A stretch of 64,000 bases of DNA from NCBI GenBank assembly GCA_022836615.1, contig MU405253.1:124001-188000 (forward strand), given 5' to 3'. Below are positions 58,346-64,000 of this stretch, piece by piece; positions within the stretch are counted from its first letter, which is position 1; the number at the start of each line of letters is the position of its first letter. Both the position numbers and the translations under genes were made by a program. This DNA is from Annulohypoxylon bovei var. microspora (lineage: Eukaryota; Ascomycota; Sordariomycetes; Xylariales; Hypoxylaceae). A model generated the notes under the pieces. The model saw nothing but the letters and a program-made list of their open reading frames with translations. It had not been told where the DNA came from and ran no database searches.

Positions 58346-59913
58346 ATGGTTTCTACTCGGAGGCTCGTTGCCTCAGCTGTCGTCCTATCGGGACTAGCCC
58401 TTGCTGACACTTGTTCCACTATTAAGGAAATCTCTAATATTGAGGTTACCGACCCCCTTGATCTGTCATACCTGTCGGAGCAAAGCGATTACTGGTCTAC
58501 CTCTTGTTCTTCCCTGAAGCCTTCCTGTATTATCTTCCCTAAGGACGCCGAAGAGGTTTCTGCTATCGTGAAGATCCTCAACAACAATACAGAGAACTTC
58601 GCTATCAAGTCCGGGGGTCACAATCCGAATAATGGTTGGTCCAGTGTTCAAGGTGGTCCCCTCATCTCGACCCAGAAGATCAAACAGGTTATCCTGGACA
58701 GTGAAACGGGAGTAGCTCGGGTCGGACCTGGGCAGCGGCTCGATAGCATATCCGCAGAGCTACAGGGAACAGGCTGGACTTTTGTCGGCGGCCGGATCGG
58801 GAATACGGGCGTCGGCGGCTTGGTCCTCGGCGGCGGTCTCTCATACATGTCGGCACAATACGGCTGGGCTGCTTCATCAGTATTAGAGTACGAGATTGTC
58901 CTTGCTAACGGTACCATCACAACTGCATCTGCCACCCAGAACGCAGATCTGTTCAAGGCGCTCAAGGGTGGCGGCAACAACTTTGGTATCGTAACCACGT
59001 ATGTCCTTCAAACATATCGCCAAGCCGATATTTTTGGTGGTAATCTGGTCTTCCTTCGTTCCCCTGAGACGGACGCCAAGCTGCTGAAGGCTGTCAGAGA
59101 CTTCACCGAGTACAACCTAGACGACAAAGCGGCTGTCATTGTGACTGCTGAACGTGGCAACATAGATCTCATCGACACCTGGATCCTCTTTCTCTTCTAT
59201 GATGGAGTAGAGGTCCCTGAGGCGATATTTAAGAACTTTACTGATGTCGGGCCTCTGCTTGACACTACAAAGGTCCAGACATATGCCGACCTCATGGCAG
59301 GTAGCAACTGGGTCATCGTCAAGGGCTCTGTTGTACAGATCGGAACTGAGACAATCCCCATGCCGTCGGCCGAAGACAGCGTGAAAGTCATGGGAGGCAT
59401 TCATGATCATTGGAGAAACATTACCGACACAACGCTTCTTGAACTTGGTATCATCGCCTCCATCGCTTACCAACCCTTCCCTAAACGAATTGCCGAGGCC
59501 GCAAAGGAACGGAGCCCTGATTTGATCGACGCTGACGACGCGGGCAATCGCCTAATCCTGGAGCTGAATTACAGCTTCATCCCACAGGGCGACTACGGTA
59601 AAATGGACGAGACGCTACAGCAAACGGTAAGTCTATTTCGATATCACATATCATCTCTTGCCTCCCCCCTACAGGAGCAGTTACTAACTCCATGGCGTTA
59701 AAGTACGGTGGGATACGCGAGCGGGTCCTCGGGTGGCAAGCGGATGGAACGCTGCCAGACATCTATCTCCCAATCTTCATGAACTACGGCTTTCACCAAC
59801 AGGACTACTTCGCTAGGCTTCGTCCCGAAAATAGGGCTTTCGCACACTCGGTGTCAGAGAGTGTAGACCCCACGGGTTTCTTCCGGACAAGAATAGGAGG
59901 TTGGAAGCCATAA
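58346..59913 (+). CDS. Secreted FAD-linked oxidase (PCMH/berberine-bridge type)
   Basis: Two exons, 58346-59626 and 59704-59913 (77-nt intron), give 496 residues. A signal peptide covers about 1-20. The FAD_binding_4 (PCMH) domain follows: CIIFPKDAEEVSAIVKIL, then AIKSGGHNPNNGWSS, where H92 is the expected attachment site of 8-alpha-histidyl FAD, then VGPGQRLDSISAEL, GGRIGNTGVGGLVLGGGLSYMSAQYGWAAS, LKGGGNNFGIVTTY, and a BBE tail, NYGFHQQDYFARL...DPTGFF. At the place where bicovalent members have Cys there is Arg (GGRIGNTG), so FAD is probably held by one bond. Such enzymes oxidise sugars, alkaloids or polyketide intermediates with O2; the substrate is unknown. No other biosynthetic gene is nearby. 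The family is very secure. Confidence 0.93.
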
Positions 59914-60429
59914 CTTCGTTGTTCTCCCATTGGAATCACGCTTCTAATCCAGACCTTCTAATTTCGCCTAACTATACCTTCTATTTCATTGTTTCTATTG
60001 GAGAATATTATAGTAATTATGTTAATATTCGACCTAAGCTTTAAGCTAATTCTTAAGCAACAATTGTTTATAACAACACTTTTGTACCTACCTTGATTTC
60101 CTAATCAATTTCCTTATACTCCTTTTACATAAGATCCTCATTTACCTACCTAGGTACCTATATACAAACATAACGAGGTACTCTAAGCGTGAACTTAGTT
60201 ACACTACGCACTATATTTTAATAAATCTCTATAAAGTACTTAATACATTACTTACCTAGTCTTATTACCTCTTAAGCGATGGGGAAAGTGGCTAAACAGT
60301 TTCAAGTTGATGAGATCTTCAAAGACATTTCATAACAAGTCCAGTAGAGATTATGAAAAGAAAAAGAATAAAGAGAAAGGAAAAAAAAAACATACGAGAA
60401 GAGAGCGGAAGAGGCAAAAAAGTAATGGA
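59914..60429. other. Intergenic, oxidase 3' flank and tRNA-Phe 3' side
   Basis: AT-rich, with the palindromic motif TACCTACCTAGGTA at 60143-60156 and an A-rich purine run at about 60357-60391. No gene was seen. Confidence 0.6.
60416..60421 (-). terminator. Pol III terminator of tRNA-Phe
   Basis: Six A on the plus strand, so TTTTTT in the tRNA sense, 8 nt after the discriminator base at 60430. This is the expected Pol III stop, and it argues that the gene can be transcribed. Confidence 0.8.
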
Positions 60430-60578
60430 TGCGGTGAGTGTGGATCGAACACACGACTTTCAGATCTCATGAATGAAGTTTCATCTTCAGTCTGACACTC
60501 TGTATTCCGATGTTAATGGCTGTCTCGATTTTCATTTTCAACGGATTCTTACTAACCTCCCAGCTGAGTTATCCCCGC
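60430..60578 (-). tRNA. tRNA-Phe (anticodon GAA) with two insertions
   Basis: 149 nt. Exon parts are nt 1-22 (60578-60557), 23-37 (60499-60485) and 38-73 (60465-60430). The 19-nt insertion after position 37 (60484-60466) is the classic tRNA-Phe intron and contains TTC, able to pair with the GAA anticodon. A further 57 nt (60556-60500) interrupt the 3' strand of the D stem. Without both, exactly 73 nt remain: acceptor GCGGGGA/TCACCGC (one G-A mismatch at 5:68), D stem ACTC/GAGT, anticodon stem TCAGA/TCTGA with loop CTGAAGA, T arm GTGTG-TTCGATC-CACAC, discriminator A. The A-U pair at 10-25 spans the insertion and replaces the usual G-C. The B box is good, the A box is slightly off (TAACTC), and a T6 terminator follows. 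It could also be a decaying copy. Confidence 0.88.
60500..60556 (-). other. 57-nt intron-like insertion in the tRNA-Phe D stem
   Basis: It begins GTTAGT, the same donor hexamer as in two protein genes here (the Myb gene at 13189 and the Ser/Thr-rich gene at 62089). It has TTAAC about 12 nt before the end and finishes with ACAG. Its length matches spliceosomal introns of this genome. A TCCG/CGGA pairing could also bring the ends together. The exact edges can slide by one nucleotide (same product). Whether the spliceosome, the tRNA endonuclease or nothing removes it is unknown. Confidence 0.75.
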
Positions 60579-61016
60579 TATGAAAAAATTTCACGAAAAG
60601 AATCTTATCAACTACGAGACTTGACGGTCTCTCAGTTCGCGGCTCTGCCTTAGGGCTACGAGTGGGACCAGGGGCCTGGTGGATACTAACTGGTGTTGGG
60701 CGGGTCTCCTTTCAATAAGGAGATCCATCCAGCTCGAAAGATTTTTGGCTACTAACATCAATGAAAAGTAATGTCATTAAGAAGCATCATAATCCTGGTT
60801 CTAGGCATTTTATAAATTTTGTTATACCCTCGCCCGAAACCACCTCTGTCCTATATATAAGTCCATGTAGAAATACATATACATATTATGACACTGCGGA
60901 TAAAACCCACAAACAGTTTTATATTTTGAAGCCATTGTTAATTTCATTTCTAGGCCGTCTATCACCCTAATTACCTCTTTTCATACATTCCCACCCAGTA
61001 GGTACCTCATATGATT
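60579..61016. other. Intergenic, tRNA-Phe 5' flank
   Basis: Upstream side of the tRNA-Phe gene and 3' flank of the Ser/Thr-rich membrane-protein gene. No further feature was recognised. Confidence 0.6.
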
Positions 61017-62366
61017 TCACCATCCGCCCCTACCTCCTTCGTGTGGAGATATCTGCCGGTCTTCGAGTTCTCGTCCCATATACCCCGAGTCCAGTTCGTG
61101 GTGAGATTCCTGGGCGCCGAGTTCGTATGGCAGGTTATTTGTGTACGAAGGAGGACTCCCGGGACTAAGTGTTCTAGCGGTAGAATCGTAAGGTGATTGT
61201 AAGTAGTCAGTGTTGGGTGATACAGGGAGTTCCTTAGACTCTATCCCTTGTTGGTTACCCTGTTGTTGGAATTGATTGGAATTATCCGGTAATTGTTGAG
61301 CTTTCTTTCGACGGTTTCTCCGAAACAGGAATAACAATGCGAGCAAAATAGCAATTAGACCCACTACGCAACCGACCACGATACCCGCGATGGCGCCGCC
61401 GGAGAGTTTAGTAGATGTCTGAATTTCCACTTTTAGTAAATGTCCATCAGATCAGCTATCCTGTGAACTCACGCTATCATCTGATACGACTTGGAATCCA
61501 TCGATGGGATGCGCATAGGCTTGATCGTTCGTCGCCGAGGCTACCCAGTCAGCTGTAGCAGTGACACTCGCGCTATTGTATGCTGTCACTCTGACGGTCT
61601 GTCCGACTTGGAAGTTACTGTAACAAGTGCCTCCATATGCGGGTCGGTTGGGATCTACCGTCGTGTCCGGGGGATGGAGCAAAAAGCCACTGCCACGATG
61701 GTTAGACTTAGCTCGTAGCCCATGTCATCTCATGCAGTTTTCGTCCTTCTTGCATACCATGGCACGCACGGTACACGTATCGACGCTAGAATACGGAATT
61801 TCACTTACGAGGCGCAACAGGCAATGTATCCATTCGCCCAAGTCTTCGCGGCAGACCAGCCGCTAGGGCAAACCAGCGGAGAGAATAAGGGAGCTACAGA
61901 ACTCGACGCATTAGATATCTAGTATCTGTTAACAACCGTTGAAAAATGCCCTGCGTTTCCTTTTGCACAATCAAAAACTCATGTTTATATTAGAGTGATC
62001 ATGAGCGGTGAAATAAGTTTGTTACGTACTATTAACATGTTAGCATAGTTACGCCGAACCCATCGTCATACCCGGATTATCATACTAACCACTTGTATAT
62101 CCGTCTATGAAGCCGGACGGGTAGCAGTCCCCAAACTTAGAACCGGGCACTGGCTGAGGCTCGTTCAACCAGAGCTGGTAACCCGGCGAAGATAACTGAG
62201 TAAGTTGCATCTCCCCACATGTTGCCGGCGGAGTGAATGTTGTTGTTAGGGGTTTTTGGGTGAGCGTGAGAACCGAGAACGACGGTGTCGTAGTTGTCGG
62301 AGTTGTACTTGAGGTTGTCGATGCTCCCGATGAGCTCTCCTCTCTGACTGCAAATCTGTCGTCCAT
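61017..62366 (-). CDS. Ser/Thr-rich single-pass membrane protein, function unknown
   Basis: Four exons: 62366-62090, 61893-61809, 61689-61473 and 61418-61017, giving 326 residues from MDDRFAV (an in-frame ATG at 62498 would add 44). Layout: a Ser/Thr-rich start, a Cys-containing domain (TTTFTPPATCGEMQLTQL, WLNEPQPVPGSKFGDCYPSGF, LVCPSGW, NGYIACCASGF, YGGTCYSNFQVGQTV), a membrane helix at about 202-226 (AIAGIVVGCVVGLIAILLALLFLF), a basic stop-transfer RRNRRKK and a Gln/Ser/Pro-rich tail. The CPSGW/NGYIACCASGF pattern recurs in a broad fungal family of unknown role with ectodomain, helix and disordered tail, reminiscent of wall-stress sensors. The splice into APLFSPLVCP was chosen because other acceptors give the wrong frame. 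There is no clear signal peptide, so the true start may lie further upstream. Confidence 0.75.
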
Positions 62367-64000
62367 CTTAGCAGAGAAACGCCAGCTACTGGATGAAGAG
62401 AAAGGAATTCTTCGACAGCAGCAAGAGAAGGAAAGGATCTTCGAAATATCAGGGCGACGGGGAAATCCGTACCCATGGTTATTATGAAGGATCCGCACCT
62501 AGGTAAGTATGTAGGTCCCCGGCAAAGCTTAGGTCATCTTGTGGGCGGCATTGGTGGCGGGAGCAAGGTGGAAATACTAAGGCGACCCGAAGGTGGTATT
62601 GGGTGGAGTTCACGACGAATGAATTGCAAAAGCGAACGCCAGTAAAGCCAGTTTTTTCGATACATGTAGGGGACTATTTAGATCCTTCGGCTGTAGCTTA
62701 CCGAATTGATTACTTTTCCCTTCTCAATATTTACTGCCGTGTCTCAGTTCTCATACAGGAGAAATACCTATGTAGGTAGATACCGTATGTAAGTCGACCC
62801 CTGATACCACGCATGATTGTATCGTCGAACCTGGAATCGAGCCACATCTAACTACATGTGTTCGGACCCCAAACTATATACGTGCTTATGTAAAATATCT
62901 ATATATATCTCAGACTCCATCTATTAACACAATCCTTTACGGGATCATAGCTACTCTGGGTAGTATCAATGACCAATTTAGGTATCGCTTCAATACAGCC
63001 TTGCGCATGTGTTTTTATTACCAAATACTCATTGCGTAGTCTCCTTACCAAAAGGCCCTCCCGAAAGCGAAAGCAAGGATGTTTGGGATCCGTAAAAGAT
63101 TTTATCCTGCGTAAGCGAAACATAATTGGTCAATCGAATCCTGTTAACTCCGTGGCTGGACACAATTTCCGAATTACCTAGTATATATTGGAACATTACT
63201 CCATGCTGTGCCGCGAACCATCTTCAACAATAGTAATACCATGCCAAGGAATTCATGTATTTAATTGATTTCTCGTAGGCTTGCTTCACATGCCTGGGTC
63301 AACAATGTAGTTGACTAAATACTTGTTTTAACATTTGCTATTTGATATCAGTCAAATTTGAGGTATCGCCGCGACACTTCGCAGAAACGTCATTTCATGA
63401 TTCGTTAAATCATGCCAGGCAAGCCGCGAGGCCCTTGGCCCGACTGCTTTTTGTCCCATCCGCAATACCATTGTATCCCATATTTCCCATAAAACAACTC
63501 CAACTGACCATACATACGAAGATCTCTCCACTTATTTAGCAGCAAATGGAAGCTCTCGAACATGGGGGAAAAGCAATCTGCGTGTAGCAGCATGTGAAAA
63601 TCAACACAGCTCGAGCCTCTTGAGGGTATCTCTCCTTTCGCCGCTTCTAGTCCATCGCAGCCTTTCCCATATATCTCCCGGAACGAGTAACAAGCGAGAA
63701 AAGAAAGGTGTCGCGAGACAGGGGCTTATGCTTGAGTACATGCAAGTTTCTACTCAAGTCCGAAGGGTATAGCGCTGCCATCTGGCAGATATGATAAGAG
63801 AAAGCAAACTAGATGGAAGGAAAAATGATTGGGGCCGCAAAACATCGCAGGGGACAAAACCGCGCCGGGTAATCTTCAACTAAAGCATCAGCGTTGGAGG
63901 AAATGATCTCCACTCCTTCGTCTTAGACAGAGCAGAACCCATTTCATGGTTCAACTAGGCGGAATACATCTAGTATCCTGAGCCATCCATCGGACCATTG
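62367..64000. other. Intergenic to the window edge
   Basis: The promoter side of the Ser/Thr-rich gene, with a CACCTAGGTA relative of the palindromic motif at 62496-62505, then AT-rich sequence to the end. Frames at 62899-63181 and 63342-63593 overlap on both strands and show no domain. Confidence 0.5.

Overview
The window is nuclear DNA of a filamentous ascomycete (Pezizomycotina, most likely a Sordariomycete; the order cannot be fixed by eye). The reasons are short introns of about 50-80 nt with GTNNGT donors, CTNAY-like branch sites and YAG acceptors, single-gene transcription units on both strands, and typical fungal families: a Crh-type GPI cell-wall transglycosylase, a GH13 alpha-glucosidase, a Dom34 homologue, an Rrb1 homologue, Myb proteins and a berberine-bridge-type oxidase. 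I find 18 protein-coding genes and 2 tRNA genes. Exon chains were built by hand; in each spliced gene they close to a whole number of codons and keep the family motifs in frame.

Layout. 0.8-7.3 kb: secreted lactonase-like propeller, SDR-type Rossmann protein, Crh-like GPI protein (all minus). 10.0-11.0 kb: Nudix-fold protein with a degenerate catalytic box (minus). 12.8-14.6 kb: Gln/His/Pro-rich protein with two Myb/SANT repeats (minus), followed by about 10 kb without a credible gene. 24.9-26.0 kb: a second Myb-like protein (plus). 27.1-32.0 kb: ketosamine-3-kinase-like protein and an IlvD/EDD dihydroxy-acid dehydratase (both plus). 32.6-38.2 kb: WDR44/Dgr2-like WD40 protein and Dom34/pelota (both minus). 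39.2-42.7 kb: aldo-keto reductase (plus) converging on a GH13 alpha-glucosidase (minus). 44.7-50.6 kb: membrane-anchored aspartic-protease-like protein that lacks catalytic motifs (plus), EamA-type transporter and amino-acid permease (both minus). 51.8 kb: tRNA-Trp. 52.4-55.1 kb: Rrb1 (minus) and a small four-helix membrane protein (plus). 58.3-59.9 kb: secreted FAD-linked oxidase (plus). 60.4-60.6 kb: tRNA-Phe (minus). 61.0-62.4 kb: Ser/Thr-rich single-pass membrane protein (minus).

The genes look like a mixture of housekeeping (translation surveillance, ribosome assembly, tRNAs) and accessory secreted or transport functions. I see no biosynthetic gene cluster: there is no polyketide synthase, NRPS or terpene cyclase in the window.

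The most unusual object is the tRNA-Phe(GAA) gene. Besides the usual 19-nt intron after position 37 it carries a 57-nt insertion inside the D-stem with a GT start, a TTAAC branch-like site and an AG end. Removing both insertions gives exactly 73 nt of a near-normal cloverleaf. Other points: the dehydratase gene encodes its first Fe-S cysteine in a 5-nt micro-exon followed by an 8-nt micro-exon, and the 10-bp palindrome TACCTAGGTA occurs at least ten times, always outside coding sequence.
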